The notes: generated from the letters alone by a model not told the origin. A stretch of DNA of 64,000 nucleotides from Mannheimia cairinae (GCF_028649535.1 NZ_JAQSJE010000006.1:1-64000); one strand, 5' to 3'; positions 1 to 9,232 are shown, counted from the stretch's first letter. Program-made: numbers and translations.

Positions 1-163
1 TAATCGCTCAATAAACTGCCTAGCTAAAGTTTACATATTACTTCAAAAGTAAAAATGAATTTCTAGTTTAAGCACCTATTAAGACTTCAAGTTTTAAAAA
101 TATTTTAAACAAAGTCAATCAACAAGTGCCCACACAGATTGTCTGATAAATTGTTAAAGAACA
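1..163 (-). other. rRNA operon leader with boxA, upstream of a 16S gene outside the window
   Basis: Read on the minus strand, 163-147 is TGTTCTTTAACAATTTA, an almost exact boxA antitermination element. It runs straight into the conserved pre-16S leader segment ATCAGACAATCTGTGTGGGC (about 146-127). The AT-rich rest of the leader runs to the left edge. The mature 16S start is not in the window, so the gene itself is off to the left. BoxA is the NusB/S10 loading site that keeps RNA polymerase processive through rRNA genes. An open frame overlapping this stretch (105-389, minus) is not a gene. Confidence 0.85.
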
Positions 164-170
164 AAAAAGA

Positions 171-212
171 ACGACGCACTGTATTTTCAATTGCTTCACA
201 ACAGTGCGTCGT
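171..212 (-). other. Inverted repeat in the rRNA leader between promoter and boxA
   Basis: Perfect 11-base arms ACGACGCACTG (171-181) and CAGTGCGTCGT (202-212) flank a 20-base AT-rich loop. The repeat lies just after the predicted transcription start and before boxA. It would form a 5' hairpin in the nascent rRNA leader. It has no T-run, so it is not a terminator. Confidence 0.6.
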
Positions 213-224
213 TGTGTGTGGTGC

Positions 225-252
225 ATTATAGAGATTTTTTAAATACGTGCAA
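225..252 (-). promoter_or_regulatory. rRNA operon sigma70 promoter
   Basis: On the minus strand the -35 box is TTGCAC (252-247) and the -10 box is a perfect TATAAT (230-225), with a 16-base spacer. The sequence after the -10 is GCACCAC, and the region upstream of the -35 (253-310) is rich in A/T runs like an UP element. The distance to boxA fits an rrn P1-type promoter. The same ATAATGCACC string occurs at the first tRNA cassette promoter. Confidence 0.8.
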
Positions 253-390
253 GTATTTTTTGTAAAAATTTGTAAAAAATCTTTCTTTTGAAGATATTTA
301 ATACAAACAGAATATTTTACAAGCAAAACAAGCTTGTTTTTTAATTGCAAAAGAATTCTTAAATTAAACCGCTTGCTAAAATAAAACAAA

Positions 391-420
391 AAGGGCTATT
401 CCAATATTAAAAATAGCCCT
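391..420 (-). terminator. Terminator of the frd operon
   Basis: The arms AGGGCTATT and AATAGCCCT form a strong hairpin followed on the minus strand by TTTTTGTTTT. It lies just after the frdD stop and upstream of the rRNA promoter, so it insulates rrn from frd transcription. Confidence 0.85.
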
Positions 421-429
421 TAATCTCCG

Positions 430-777
430 TTAAATTTGTACTACTGCAAAAATAACTAATATTGAATATAAGACTGATAAGCCATAGAAAATTAAAGCAC
501 TTGCTGGTACGTGAATTTTTAAATCGTGTAATACAAGATGTAATCGATGCATACCTGTCCACATTGGGAAAATAGCTAACACTAAAATAGCTAATTTACC
601 AATCCAAGTTTGGGCAAATGCAATAATATTATCTGGTGAAACTAAACCAAATGGTAGCAATAATCCAATAATGAAAATAACAACAGGGAAAAGTAATGCA
701 CTTACCATTCCACCAGCACTAAACATTAGCCATACAGGTGGTTCATTAGAACGTTTTGGGTTTTGATCAATACTCAT
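430..777 (-). CDS. frdD: Fumarate reductase membrane subunit D
   Basis: This 115-residue protein has three hydrophobic segments (about 18-45, 55-80, 88-112), the expected topology and length for FrdD. With FrdC it anchors the FrdAB dimer to the inner membrane and passes electrons from menaquinol to the iron-sulfur subunit. It is the last gene of frdABCD, 13 bases after frdC, and is followed by a terminator. Identification rests on size, hydrophobicity and operon position, since FrdD sequences diverge quickly. Confidence 0.93.
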   Translation of the reverse strand: MSIDQNPKRSNEPPVWLMFSAGGMVSALLFPVVIFIIGLLLPFGLVSPDNIIAFAQTWIGKLAILVLAIFPMWTGMHRLHLVLHDLKIHVPASALIFYGLSVLYSILVIFAVVQI

Positions 778-790
778 TTTATTCCCCTTA

Positions 791-1183
791 TTAAATATAA
801 ACTAAAACTAAGGCAATTAAGCTGATGATACCAGTTGCAGCCCAAAGTATATTTCTACCGATTGTCGCTGGTAAATATTTATCTTTTACCATTACTGACA
901 TTACATGTGGTGTCATCACAAATAAAGTAGCTGCGTGATAAAGCATTGCTGCAAGAGAAATTATATTTAAAACCACCACTAATGGATTTTGTAAAAAGCT
1001 TACAAAGTCAGAGGCAAATGTTCCTTTGCTTAATGCAATTGCCCCATAAAACAATACAATGCAAAACCAAACTGTAAGAAGACAGGTTGCTTCACGCACC
1101 ATATACATTTTATAGAAATCGAGTTTTTTCCACCAAGTGGCTTTCATTTCACGTACATAAGGTTTACGTTTTGTTGCAGACAT
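791..1183 (-). CDS. frdC: Fumarate reductase membrane subunit C
   Basis: This 130-residue integral membrane protein begins with a basic cytoplasmic segment ([20 protein letters not shown]) typical of FrdC and has three transmembrane helices. It contributes to the quinone site of the fumarate reductase complex. It sits 9 bases after frdB in the operon. A good Shine-Dalgarno, AGGAGGAA, precedes the ATG. Confidence 0.95.
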   Translation of the reverse strand: MSATKRKPYVREMKATWWKKLDFYKMYMVREATCLLTVWFCIVLFYGAIALSKGTFASDFVSFLQNPLVVVLNIISLAAMLYHAATLFVMTPHVMSVMVKDKYLPATIGRNILWAATGIISLIALVLVYI

Positions 1184-1192
1184 TTCTTCCTC

Positions 1193-1924
1193 CTATCTCG
1201 GTTTAATCATTGAGATAACATAATCTTTTGCACTTTCAAGTTTGCCTTGATTCACTGCGGTTGCAGGACCAACGTGTTTCGGACAAACTTCTGAACAATA
1301 GCCAACGAATGTACAGCTCCATACCCCATTTTTGCTACTGAGCAATTTCATTCTCTCTTCACGGCCATTATCACGGTTATCAAGATTATAGCGATGTGCA
1401 AGCGTAATGGCTGCCGGTCCAATGAATTCTGGGTTTAAGCCAAATTGTGGACATGCTGCATAACATAAGCCACAGTTAATACACATTGAGAATTGACGAT
1501 ATTTTTCTAATTGTGCCGGTGTTTGTTTCGTACGCTCACCTTCTGGTGCTTTATTGTCGATAACATATGGTTTAATTGCTTCAATGCTATCAATAAAGTG
1601 GCTTAGATCTACCACTAAATCTCGCTCAATCGGGAAGTTAGCAAGAGGCTCGATACGCATAAAACCACTGTAATCACGTAAGAATGTTTTACAAGCTAGC
1701 TTTGGTTTACCGTTTACCATCATCCCACAAGAACCACAGATTGCCATACGGCAAGACCAGCGGTATGAAAGCTCAGGCTCTAATTCGTCTTTAATGAAGC
1801 CTAATGCATCCAATAGGGAAGTTTGGCTATCATAAGGCACTTCATATTTATCTAAATGTGGCTCGCTATCTGATTCAGGGTTGTAGCGTAGCACTTCGAT
1901 GGTCATTTTTTTTAAATTTGCCAT
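1193..1924 (-). CDS. frdB: Fumarate reductase iron-sulfur subunit B
   Basis: The 243-residue protein carries all cluster ligands. The [2Fe-2S] cysteines are C58, C63, C66 and C78. A CxxCxxCxxxCP motif at C148-C158 binds [4Fe-4S], and C204, C210 and C214 complete the [3Fe-4S] and [4Fe-4S] centres. It relays electrons from menaquinol in FrdCD to the FAD of FrdA. Its length matches the family (about 244). It is 15 bases after frdA, in the same operon. Confidence 0.97.
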   Translation of the reverse strand: MANLKKMTIEVLRYNPESDSEPHLDKYEVPYDSQTSLLDALGFIKDELEPELSYRWSCRMAICGSCGMMVNGKPKLACKTFLRDYSGFMRIEPLANFPIERDLVVDLSHFIDSIEAIKPYVIDNKAPEGERTKQTPAQLEKYRQFSMCINCGLCYAACPQFGLNPEFIGPAAITLAHRYNLDNRDNGREERMKLLSSKNGVWSCTFVGYCSEVCPKHVGPATAVNQGKLESAKDYVISMIKPR

Positions 1925-1939
1925 TTTATTGCTCCTTCT

Positions 1940-3742
1940 CTATTGGTTTGCTTGAGCTTCAGCTGCTTTTTTTGCTTTTTCTTGGGCTTCTGCTTCTGCA
2001 CCATATACACGTTTAGCTGGTTGTGATTTTGTAATTTTCACATCGCTATACTTGATTGTTGGTGTGCCATCAGCATTGTAGTATGCTTGAGTGTGTTTTA
2101 AGTAGTTCACATCATCACGCTCAACATAGTCTAAACGTTGGTGTGCACCACGAGACTCTTTACGTTCAACCGCTGAACACGCAATAGATTGTGCCACATC
2201 TAAGATAAAGCCTAATTCAATTTTGTAGAGTAGATCGGTGTTAAACACACTTGATTTATCTTTAATGCTGATATTTTTATAACGCTCTTTTAGCTCTTGA
2301 ATTTTGTTTACAGTACCTTCCATACTTTCTTGTGTACGGTAAATACCACAACCTTCTTCCATTGCATCGCCCATTTGGTTACGAATATCAGACCAAGATT
2401 CATTACCTTCTTGATTTGCTAATGTGTGTAAACGAGCAACAATATCTTGAGCCTGAGCATCAATTTGAGCTTGGTTACGAGAAGTTACCTCTAATGCACG
2501 ACGAGCTGCATTCTCACCAGCAACTTTACCGAATACCACTAATTCTGCTAAAGAGTTAGAACCTAAGCGGTTTGCTCCGTGTAAACCCGAAGAAGCACAT
2601 TCGCCTACAGCAAATAAGCCTTTGATTGAAGTTTCTGCATTCATATCTACTTCAATACCACCCATTGTATAGTGAACTACTGGGCGAACTGGGATAGGAG
2701 CAGTAACAGGATCAACACCTTCATAAGCACGAGCTAATTCACAAATAAATGGTAAACGCTCAAGTAAATGTTTTTCCCCTAAATGACGTAAATCAAGGTG
2801 AACCACATCAACGCCTTTTGCGGTTTTTAATGTGTTGCCTTTACGCCACTCTTGCCAGAATGCTTGAGAAACTTTATCACGAGGACCTAACTCCATATAT
2901 TTATTTTCAGGTTTACCCACTGGTGTTTCTGGCCCTAAACCATAATCTTGCAGATAACGGTAGCCATCTTTATTTACTAAGATACCACCTTCGCCACGAC
3001 AACCTTCAGTCATCAAGATCCCTGTATTTGGTAAGCCGGTCGGATGATATTGCACAAATTCCATATCACGTAGAGCAACACCGTGACGATATGCCATTGA
3101 TAAGCCATCACCTGTTACAATACCGCCATTGGTATTAAAGCGATAAGTACGGCAACCGCCACCTGTTGCAATCACAACAGCATTGGCATTGATTTGGACT
3201 AATGAGCCTTCCATCATATTCATCGCCACACAACCACGAGCTTCGCCATTGTCGGTTAAAATATCTAATACAAAATGCTCATCAAAACGTACGATATTTG
3301 GATATTTAATCGAAGTTTGGAACAAAGTATGTAAGATGTGGAAACCGGTTTTATCCGCCGCAAACCAAGTACGCTCGATTTTCATTCCACCGAAACGACG
3401 TACATTTACTTCGCCATCTTCACGACGGCTCCAAGGACATCCCCAACGCTCTAATTGGGTCATTTCAAGTGGTGAATGTTCCACAAAATACTCTACGATA
3501 TCTTGTTCACATAGCCAGTCGCCACCGCCTACCGTATCATTAAAGTGATTATCATAAGAATCGGTATCTTTAATTACTGCCGCCGATCCACCCTCTGCCG
3601 CCACTGTATGGCTACGCATAGGATATACTTTTGAAATTAACGCAATTTTCAAATTTGGATTTGCTTCAGCTGCTGCAATAGCGGCACGTAAACCACCACC
3701 GCCAGCACCAATAATTGCCACATCAAAATTAACACTTTGCAT
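1940..3742 (-). CDS. frdA: Fumarate reductase flavoprotein subunit A
   Basis: The 600-residue catalytic subunit reduces fumarate to succinate as the terminal step of anaerobic fumarate respiration. Visible are the N-terminal dinucleotide-binding GAGGGG (12-17), the SHTVAAEGG segment whose His45 carries covalent FAD, the active-site stretch QYHPTG and the C-terminal HYTMGGI and GANRLGSNSL motifs. The last 20 residues are Ala/Lys-rich, as in other Pasteurellaceae. It is the first gene of frdABCD. A CRP/FNR-type box lies about 115 bases upstream. Succinate dehydrogenase is excluded by the frdCD partners. Confidence 0.97.
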   Translation of the reverse strand: MQSVNFDVAIIGAGGGGLRAAIAAAEANPNLKIALISKVYPMRSHTVAAEGGSAAVIKDTDSYDNHFNDTVGGGDWLCEQDIVEYFVEHSPLEMTQLERWGCPWSRREDGEVNVRRFGGMKIERTWFAADKTGFHILHTLFQTSIKYPNIVRFDEHFVLDILTDNGEARGCVAMNMMEGSLVQINANAVVIATGGGCRTYRFNTNGGIVTGDGLSMAYRHGVALRDMEFVQYHPTGLPNTGILMTEGCRGEGGILVNKDGYRYLQDYGLGPETPVGKPENKYMELGPRDKVSQAFWQEWRKGNTLKTAKGVDVVHLDLRHLGEKHLLERLPFICELARAYEGVDPVTAPIPVRPVVHYTMGGIEVDMNAETSIKGLFAVGECASSGLHGANRLGSNSLAELVVFGKVAGENAARRALEVTSRNQAQIDAQAQDIVARLHTLANQEGNESWSDIRNQMGDAMEEGCGIYRTQESMEGTVNKIQELKERYKNISIKDKSSVFNTDLLYKIELGFILDVAQSIACSAVERKESRGAHQRLDYVERDDVNYLKHTQAYYNADGTPTIKYSDVKITKSQPAKRVYGAEAEAQEKAKKAAEAQANQ

Positions 3743-4070
3743 AATGCACTCCGAAAGTTAAATAAACCTATTCATTAAAAGTCATTGTATTGTGCCATTA
3801 TTTAAGCAATGAAATAACCCGTTTTTACAATTTTTTAACATAAAAAGTATGATTTTGTGATCTACCTCAAAAAAGGTAATTGTGTATATTAAAGTATTGA
3901 GAATCGCTCTTAATTAAAACCATATTTTCCATACTTAATAGCGACAACATTCACATTGTTTCAAAAATGTTAATGAAAAATTCATTCTAATTTTATTTAG
4001 TTTAGTTGCTAGGGTTAAGTCCTGTTTTGCGTTAAAATACACACTCAATTTTCTCAAGCGGTCAAATTTT
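3743..4070. other. Divergent intergenic region between frdA and epmA
   Basis: This 328-base AT-rich space holds the promoters of the divergent frd operon and epmA. It contains one CRP/FNR-like box (3854-3875) and an uptake signal CAAGCGGTC just before the epmA start. No small gene or RNA was recognised. Confidence 0.7.
3854..3875 (-). promoter_or_regulatory. FNR/CRP-type box upstream of frdA
   Basis: On the minus strand, 3870-3857 reads TTGAGGTAGATCAC, matching 8 of 10 FNR positions (TTGAT-N4-ATCAA). On the plus strand the same bases read TGTGATCTACCTCAAA, with a perfect left CRP half-site and a weak right one. FNR activation of frd is established in enterics and H. influenzae relatives. No clear -10 box lies at the class II distance, so which regulator uses the site is inference. 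Confidence 0.45.
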
Positions 4071-5054
4071 ATGAATACTTTACAACTTGATAACATCGAC
4101 TGGAAACCAAGCACATCTATTTCCCATCTTATTCAACGTTCAAAAATGATGGTAGAGATCCGTAAATTTTTTACAGATCGTGGACTTCTAGAGGTTGAAA
4201 CCCCCATTCTAAGTGAATTCTCAGTAACCGATGTGCATCTTTCTACCTTTAGCACACAGTTTCTTTCGCCCTTTTCTAGCGAAGCCAAAACCCTGCATTT
4301 AATGACAAGCCCTGAATATCATATGAAGCGTTTGTTAGCAGCGGGTAGCGGGCCAATTTTCCAAATTGGTAAAGTGTTCCGTAATGAAGAAAGAGGGAAG
4401 CACCATAACCCTGAATTTACAATGCTTGAATGGTATCGCCCACATTTTGATATGTACCGTTTAATCAACGAAGTGGACGATTTGCTTCAACAAATTTTAG
4501 ATTGTGAACCAGCAGAATCTTTTAGCTATCAGTTTGTTTTCCAAACTTATGTTGGATTCGATCCGCTCTCTGCGACCAAAGCACAATTAGTCGAGAAAGC
4601 TCGCAAACACGGCTTACAATGTGAAGATGATGAAAATCGTGAAACTTTACTACAATTCTTATTTAGTGAAATTGTGGAAGCTAATATTGGTAAAGATCGC
4701 CCAACTGCAATTTATCACTTCCCTTCGGCACAGGCAGCACTGGCACAGATCAGTTCGGAAGATCACCGTGTAGCTGAACGTTTTGAGTTTTATTACAAAG
4801 GATTAGAACTCTGTAACGGTTTCCACGAGCTAGACGATGCCGATGAGCAGATCCGCCGTTTTGAGCAAGATAATATCCAACGAGAAAAAATGGGGCTTCC
4901 GACACAAGAATTAGATGTGAGATTTCTAGCCGCATTAAAAGCAGGTATCCCAAACTGTTCCGGCGTGGCATTAGGGGTTGATCGCTTACTGATGATTGCA
5001 ATGGGTGTGGATAAAATTGAAGAAGTTATTTCATTTGGTATAGAACACGCTTAA
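4071..5054 (+). CDS. epmA: Elongation factor P--(R)-beta-lysine ligase
   Basis: The 327-residue protein is a class II lysyl-tRNA-synthetase-like core without the anticodon-binding domain, which distinguishes EpmA (PoxA/GenX) from LysRS. Motif 2 is in [20 protein letters not shown] and motif 3 is [15 protein letters not shown] near the C terminus. EpmA attaches (R)-beta-lysine to a conserved lysine of EF-P, helping the ribosome through polyproline stretches. It is divergent from frdA, the same neighbourhood as in other Pasteurellaceae. An uptake signal sits directly before the start codon. Confidence 0.95.
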   Translation: MNTLQLDNIDWKPSTSISHLIQRSKMMVEIRKFFTDRGLLEVETPILSEFSVTDVHLSTFSTQFLSPFSSEAKTLHLMTSPEYHMKRLLAAGSGPIFQIGKVFRNEERGKHHNPEFTMLEWYRPHFDMYRLINEVDDLLQQILDCEPAESFSYQFVFQTYVGFDPLSATKAQLVEKARKHGLQCEDDENRETLLQFLFSEIVEANIGKDRPTAIYHFPSAQAALAQISSEDHRVAERFEFYYKGLELCNGFHELDDADEQIRRFEQDNIQREKMGLPTQELDVRFLAALKAGIPNCSGVALGVDRLLMIAMGVDKIEEVISFGIEHA

Positions 5055-5108
5055 TTTTGCAAAAAGTTCTCTTTTTTGACCGCTTGTATTCATTTTTAGG
5101 AAAACAAA

Positions 5109-6005
5109 ATGAAGTTTTCAAACAAATTACAAGGGTGGCACTATGCCCTCTTGTGCTATATGACCTGGGGAACCTTTCCCATCTATTGGTATCCGATTAA
5201 TCAATCGGCAATGCCTGCCGAGCAAATTCTCGCTCAACGAGTCGTTTGGTCTGCTCTGTTTGCCATCTTTCTGCTACTACTCTTCCAACAAGGGCGAGCA
5301 GTGGTTAATGCTTTCAAACAGCCCAAAGTGTTAGGGATTTTTTTCCTATCCTCTTTTATGATTGGGCTAAATTGGTTGGTTTATTTATGGGCGATAGTCA
5401 ATGAACATATTTTAGATGCAAGCCTTGGCTATTTTATCAACCCCATTTTTAATGTCTTTCTTGGCTGGCTTGTGCTTAAAGAAAAATTAAATAAAGCTCA
5501 ATTATTAGCCTTAATGTTTGCCATTGCAGGTATTTTATGGCTTGCCATTCCTGCAGGGCAAATTCCGTGGGTTGCATTAATTTTGGCTGGTAGCTTTGGC
5601 ATTTATGGGCTTATCCGTAAACTTGCCCCAATGGAGCCTTTATCAGGTTTAGCTTTAGAAACGTTGCTGATGTCGCCTTTTGCGTTGGCTTATCTCTTTT
5701 TTTGCTATACACAACACACCCTTGTATTTGGCGAGCTAAACACCTTGCAAATGACGGTATTACTCGGTTCAGGGGCTGCAACTACCATTCCATTACTGTG
5801 GTTTGCAATGGGTGCTAGACGAATTTCAATGTCGCTTTTAGGTATGTTGCAGTATATTTCACCAACCTTACAATTTTTGTGCGGAGTACTGATTTTTAAT
5901 GAAAAACTCTCCGCAGAACGAATGGTTGGCTACGCTTTAGTGTGGGTAGGGGTCGCTATTTTCTTACTTGGAATGCGAGCGAAAGCAAAATACGCTAAGC
6001 CTTAA
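5109..6005 (+). CDS. rarD: RarD-type EamA-family permease
   Basis: The 298-residue protein has about ten hydrophobic helices arranged as two EamA repeats. Its N-terminal stretch (GWHYALLCYMTWGTFPIYW) and AEQILAQRVVWS are typical of RarD, the chloramphenicol-sensitivity protein family. The substrate is not established for the family. The gene starts 54 bases after epmA, with an inverted uptake signal between. Its stop overlaps by 4 bases the stop of the convergent fsr-like gene. Confidence 0.85.
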   Translation: MKFSNKLQGWHYALLCYMTWGTFPIYWYPINQSAMPAEQILAQRVVWSALFAIFLLLLFQQGRAVVNAFKQPKVLGIFFLSSFMIGLNWLVYLWAIVNEHILDASLGYFINPIFNVFLGWLVLKEKLNKAQLLALMFAIAGILWLAIPAGQIPWVALILAGSFGIYGLIRKLAPMEPLSGLALETLLMSPFALAYLFFCYTQHTLVFGELNTLQMTVLLGSGAATTIPLLWFAMGARRISMSLLGMLQYISPTLQFLCGVLIFNEKLSAERMVGYALVWVGVAIFLLGMRAKAKYAKP

Positions 6006-7177
6006 GCTTTTCGTTTTGGTAACCACAGTGCGGCAACCCCTAATAACGGCAAATAGGCACACAGATTAAAAATGGTTTCTAAACCATATTTGTCTGCAAA
6101 AAATCCAAGTGCGGCCGCACTTAATCCGCCAATACCAAACATTAAGCCAAACATTGTGCCTGAAATAAGCCCAACCCTGCCAGGTACTGCCTCTTGAGCA
6201 TACACCACCATTGCTGAAAATGCCGAAGACATAATAAAACCCGCAAAAATCGCACAGATGATTGTCCAAAATAGATCCGCATAAGGAATATATAAAGCAA
6301 AAGGAGCCATACCGAGAAAAGAGAACCAAATTACCGCATTTCGCCCAATACGATCGCCAATTGGGCCGCCAGCAAAAGTCCCTGCTGCAACAGCACCTAA
6401 AAAAGCAAATAGATAAAGTTGGGCTTGAGCAATATCTACCTGAAACTTTTCCATTAAATAGAAGGTGAAGTAGTTACTTAAATTCGCAATATAAATAAAT
6501 TTTGCCAGCATTAATACAGCAATAATAATTAAGGCTCTTGCCAATAATTTACCGTGCAATCGTTGTTGAATATGGCCTGACATTGCAATTAACGGCTTTG
6601 CTTCAAACTTTACCCAAAGGCTGATTTTATATAAAACAAACAGGGCAACTAAGGCAATAGCGACTAACCCAACCACTGCATTTTGCCCTAACGGCACAAT
6701 ACATAATGCAACCACCAAAGGCCCTAATGCCGAACCGCTATTTCCGCCAACTTGGAATAGGGATTGTGCCGTACCAAATTTTCCGCCCGATGCCATTCGA
6801 GCCACTCTTGATGCTTCAGGGTGAAAAGTCGCAGAACCTATTCCCATTAATGTAGCCGCCACTAATAGTAAGGTAAAATTAGGAGCAAAGGCTAAAAGTA
6901 AAATCGAAAAGAGTGTCACCAACATTCCTATCGGCAATAAATAAGGTTTAGGATATTTATCGGTATAAAGCCCAATACCTGGTTGAATAATAGAGGCTGT
7001 TATCTGATAAATTAAGGAAATTGTGCCAATTTGAGCAAAAGTTAGCTGATAATTTTGCTTCAACATTGGATAAATTGAAACCATTACCGCTTGAATCAGA
7101 TCGTTCAATAAATGAGAAAAAGAGATTAGAATTAAAATGGGTAAAACCATTTTAGGTGCGTTAGTCTGTGTTTGCAT
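6002..7177 (-). CDS. fsr: MFS exporter, fosmidomycin-resistance (Fsr) type
   Basis: This 12-helix major facilitator resembles Fsr: the N terminus has FSHLLNDLIQAVMVSIYPML and later GMGSATFHPEASRVARMAS-type residues (GIGSATFHPEASRVARMASG here). It probably exports small drugs. The frame can be extended to a GTG at 7219, but the ATG at 7177 gives the normal Fsr N terminus, so I chose it; the Shine-Dalgarno there (AAGAAA) is weak. It ends tail-to-tail with rarD, sharing TTAA. Real substrates are unknown. Confidence 0.8.
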   Translation of the reverse strand: MQTQTNAPKMVLPILILISFSHLLNDLIQAVMVSIYPMLKQNYQLTFAQIGTISLIYQITASIIQPGIGLYTDKYPKPYLLPIGMLVTLFSILLLAFAPNFTLLLVAATLMGIGSATFHPEASRVARMASGGKFGTAQSLFQVGGNSGSALGPLVVALCIVPLGQNAVVGLVAIALVALFVLYKISLWVKFEAKPLIAMSGHIQQRLHGKLLARALIIIAVLMLAKFIYIANLSNYFTFYLMEKFQVDIAQAQLYLFAFLGAVAAGTFAGGPIGDRIGRNAVIWFSFLGMAPFALYIPYADLFWTIICAIFAGFIMSSAFSAMVVYAQEAVPGRVGLISGTMFGLMFGIGGLSAAALGFFADKYGLETIFNLCAYLPLLGVAALWLPKRKA

Positions 7178-7278
7178 TGTTATTTTTCTTAAGTAAATAG
7201 TGAAAAACATTCTACTCACAAATCACAGATGTGCAAGTAAGCGGTTAAATTTGAAAGATAATTTGCAACTGTTTTTGT

Positions 7279-7313
7279 AAAAAAGCGACAACATCAATAC
7301 ACTCTGCTGTCGC
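7279..7313 (-). terminator. Terminator of metY
   Basis: Arms GCGACA (7285-7290) and TGTCGC (7308-7313) are followed on the minus strand by TTTTTT. It lies just after the metY stop. Confidence 0.75.
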
Positions 7314-7326
7314 CTTATTTTAGCTA

Positions 7327-8601
7327 TTATTTTGCAGCTTCAAACGCTTGGCTTAAATCATCAAGAATATCATCAATATGCTCTAACCCAACACTTAAAC
7401 GGATTAAGTCGCTTGTTACACCAGCTGCTTCTAATTCCTCATCTGTCATCTGGCTATGTGTTGTAGTCGCAGGGTGGCAAGCAAGTGATTTAGAATCACC
7501 AATATTCACTAAACGCAATACTAATTTTAATGCATCAATAAATTTTGCACCGGCTTCACGTCCGCCTTTAATCCCGAAACTGAGTAAGCCCGATGCTCTA
7601 CCACCAAAATCACGCTCAATTAAAGAATGTTGTGGAGCATCTGCCAAACCTGGGTAATTTACCCAACTTACTTGCGGATGTTTTTGTAAGAACTCTGCTA
7701 CTTTTAATGCATTTTGGCAGTGGCGTTCTAAGCGAACGGATAAGCTTTCTAACCCTTGTTGGAACATAAATGCCGCAATAGGAGTCATCGCAGCCCCAGT
7801 ATTTCTTAAGCCAACTACTCGCACGCAGCCGATAAATGCGGCACTGCCTAAAGCGTCGGCATAAACAACACCGTGATAAGAAGGATCTGGCTGAGTTAAA
7901 ATTGGGTATTTATCTGCTTGTGCTTTCCAATCAAATTTCCCACCATCAATCACACAACCACCAATGGTTGTGCCGTGACCACCCACATATTTGGTTAAAG
8001 AGTGAACAACAATATCAGCTCCTAATTCAATTGGACGACAAATCAAAGGTGTCGCAACTGTATTATCTACCACTAACGGCACACCGACTTGGTGGGCATA
8101 GTTGGCATATGCTGGTAAATCAGCAATATCAATAGTCGGGTTACAAATACTTTCACAAAAAACTAATTTTGTTTTGCTATCGGCAACTTTTAAAATTTCC
8201 TCTGGGTTTGCGTGTTCAATAAAACGCACCTCCACACCTCTGCGTTTTAATGTTTGTGTAAAGTAAGTCACTGAACCACCATAAATACGGTTTGAGGAAA
8301 TAATATTGTCGCCAGCTTCAGTAAGTGTCTCCACTGCATAAGCGATTGCAGCCATACCACTTGCTGTGGCAACGGCTCCAATACCCCCTTCTAATGCAGC
8401 CATTCGTTCTTCCAATACATTCGTAGTTGGGTTCATTAAGCGAGTATAAATATTCCCTGCCACTTTTAAGCTAAATAAATCCGCACCATGTTGGGTATCA
8501 TTGAATGCATAGCTTGTGGTTTGATAAATAGGGACAGCAACGGCATTGGTTGTAGGATCGGCATGAAAGCCTTTATGTAGAGCAATAGTTTCTGGTTTCA
8601 T
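7327..8601 (-). CDS. metY: O-acetylhomoserine sulfhydrylase
   Basis: The 424-residue PLP enzyme belongs to the Cys/Met metabolism transsulfuration fold. The PLP-binding lysine is in VVHSLTKYVGGHGTTIGG, and the N-terminal ETIALHKGFHADPTTNAVAVP plus the roughly 425-residue length are typical of MetY/OAH sulfhydrylase and longer than cystathionine gamma-synthase (about 385). It makes homocysteine directly from O-acetylhomoserine and sulfide. It is monocistronic, with its own promoter and terminator. A cystathionine-lyase role is less likely given the length and N terminus. Confidence 0.9.
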   Translation of the reverse strand: MKPETIALHKGFHADPTTNAVAVPIYQTTSYAFNDTQHGADLFSLKVAGNIYTRLMNPTTNVLEERMAALEGGIGAVATASGMAAIAYAVETLTEAGDNIISSNRIYGGSVTYFTQTLKRRGVEVRFIEHANPEEILKVADSKTKLVFCESICNPTIDIADLPAYANYAHQVGVPLVVDNTVATPLICRPIELGADIVVHSLTKYVGGHGTTIGGCVIDGGKFDWKAQADKYPILTQPDPSYHGVVYADALGSAAFIGCVRVVGLRNTGAAMTPIAAFMFQQGLESLSVRLERHCQNALKVAEFLQKHPQVSWVNYPGLADAPQHSLIERDFGGRASGLLSFGIKGGREAGAKFIDALKLVLRLVNIGDSKSLACHPATTTHSQMTDEELEAAGVTSDLIRLSVGLEHIDDILDDLSQAFEAAK

Positions 8602-8633
8602 AGAGTAATACCTCTTTTAGTTAGTTTTATTTA

Positions 8634-8662
8634 ACTATAGCAATAGTTATTACTACTCACAA
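8634..8662 (-). promoter_or_regulatory. Predicted metY promoter with an inverted repeat on the -10
   Basis: On the minus strand TTGTGA (8662-8657) and TATAGT (8639-8634) are 17 bases apart, and TGC precedes the -10, giving an extended -10. The inverted repeat AACTAT-N4-ATAGTT (8633-8648) covers the -10 and could be an operator. No MetJ-type AGACGTCT box was seen. Confidence 0.55.
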
Positions 8663-8700
8663 GGAGGTAAAAAATGAAATTAATTCAAGCTAAAGATTAA
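8661..8700 (+). other. Eight-codon open frame with an ideal ribosome-binding site
   Basis: AAGGAGGT (8661-8668) is followed at ideal spacing by ATG at 8674 and a frame reading MKLIQAKD before TAA at 8698-8700. No longer gene follows on this strand. It may be the 5' stub of a lost gene or a regulatory minigene divergent from metY. The Shine-Dalgarno overlaps the metY -35. Function unknown. Confidence 0.35.
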
Positions 8701-8756
8701 ACTGATTCATTTAGCAGACTGGATTGCAAATTTTCCTAAAAATTCGACCGCTTGCA

Positions 8757-9224
8757 TTACAGCCAACGTCTAACTTCAGATAAATAATCCAAATAAGATT
8801 GTCCAAATTTTTTGGAAAGGATTTGTTCTTCTGGTTTAATTTGAAAGTAAGTGATTAACCACATAAATAACGGTACAACTAGCCATGCAAAAATTGAACC
8901 TAATAGCAATGCCCAAGCCATTAAACCAAGTAATAGCGAAAGGTACATTGGGTTTCGACTTTTACTGTAAATGCCCCAATTCACAATTTGGTTAGTGTTT
9001 TCCGGCTGGAAAGGGCTGTGTGTAGTTTTCGCCTTATGTATTGTAATAAGTGCAAGTAGAGCAATTACCAGCCCTACTCCCCCTACTATTCCACTTAATA
9101 CCCACACTCCCTTATTTTGATAATCTGGTAAATGGTTAGGTAAAGCTTGTGAAAGTAACCACATCTGCATAGCACAGAAAACAAACCACACCGGTGGTGG
9201 TACTTTCAGCTTTAATTTTTGCAT
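8757..9224 (-). CDS. Isoprenylcysteine-carboxyl-methyltransferase-like membrane protein
   Basis: The 155-residue protein has about four hydrophobic helices and the family signature NWGIYSKSRNPMYLSLLL followed by EEQILSKKFGQSYLDYLSEVRRW. This is the ICMT/PEMT-type membrane methyltransferase domain that binds S-adenosylmethionine through the RNPMY helix and the C-terminal EE motif. Bacterial members are mostly uncharacterised and the substrate here is unknown. It starts 8 bases after murJ, so it is probably co-transcribed with it. Confidence 0.75.
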   Translation of the reverse strand: MQKLKLKVPPPVWFVFCAMQMWLLSQALPNHLPDYQNKGVWVLSGIVGGVGLVIALLALITIHKAKTTHSPFQPENTNQIVNWGIYSKSRNPMYLSLLLGLMAWALLLGSIFAWLVVPLFMWLITYFQIKPEEQILSKKFGQSYLDYLSEVRRWL

Positions 9225-9232
9225 ATTACCTC

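Noticed and set aside
105-389. 94-residue open frame on the minus strand at the left edge
   Set aside because: It overlaps the rRNA promoter, hairpin and boxA, has low-complexity composition and matches no family I know.
2749-3548. Long plus-strand frames inside frdA
   Set aside because: They are antisense shadows of a fully conserved gene, without start signals or recognisable domains.
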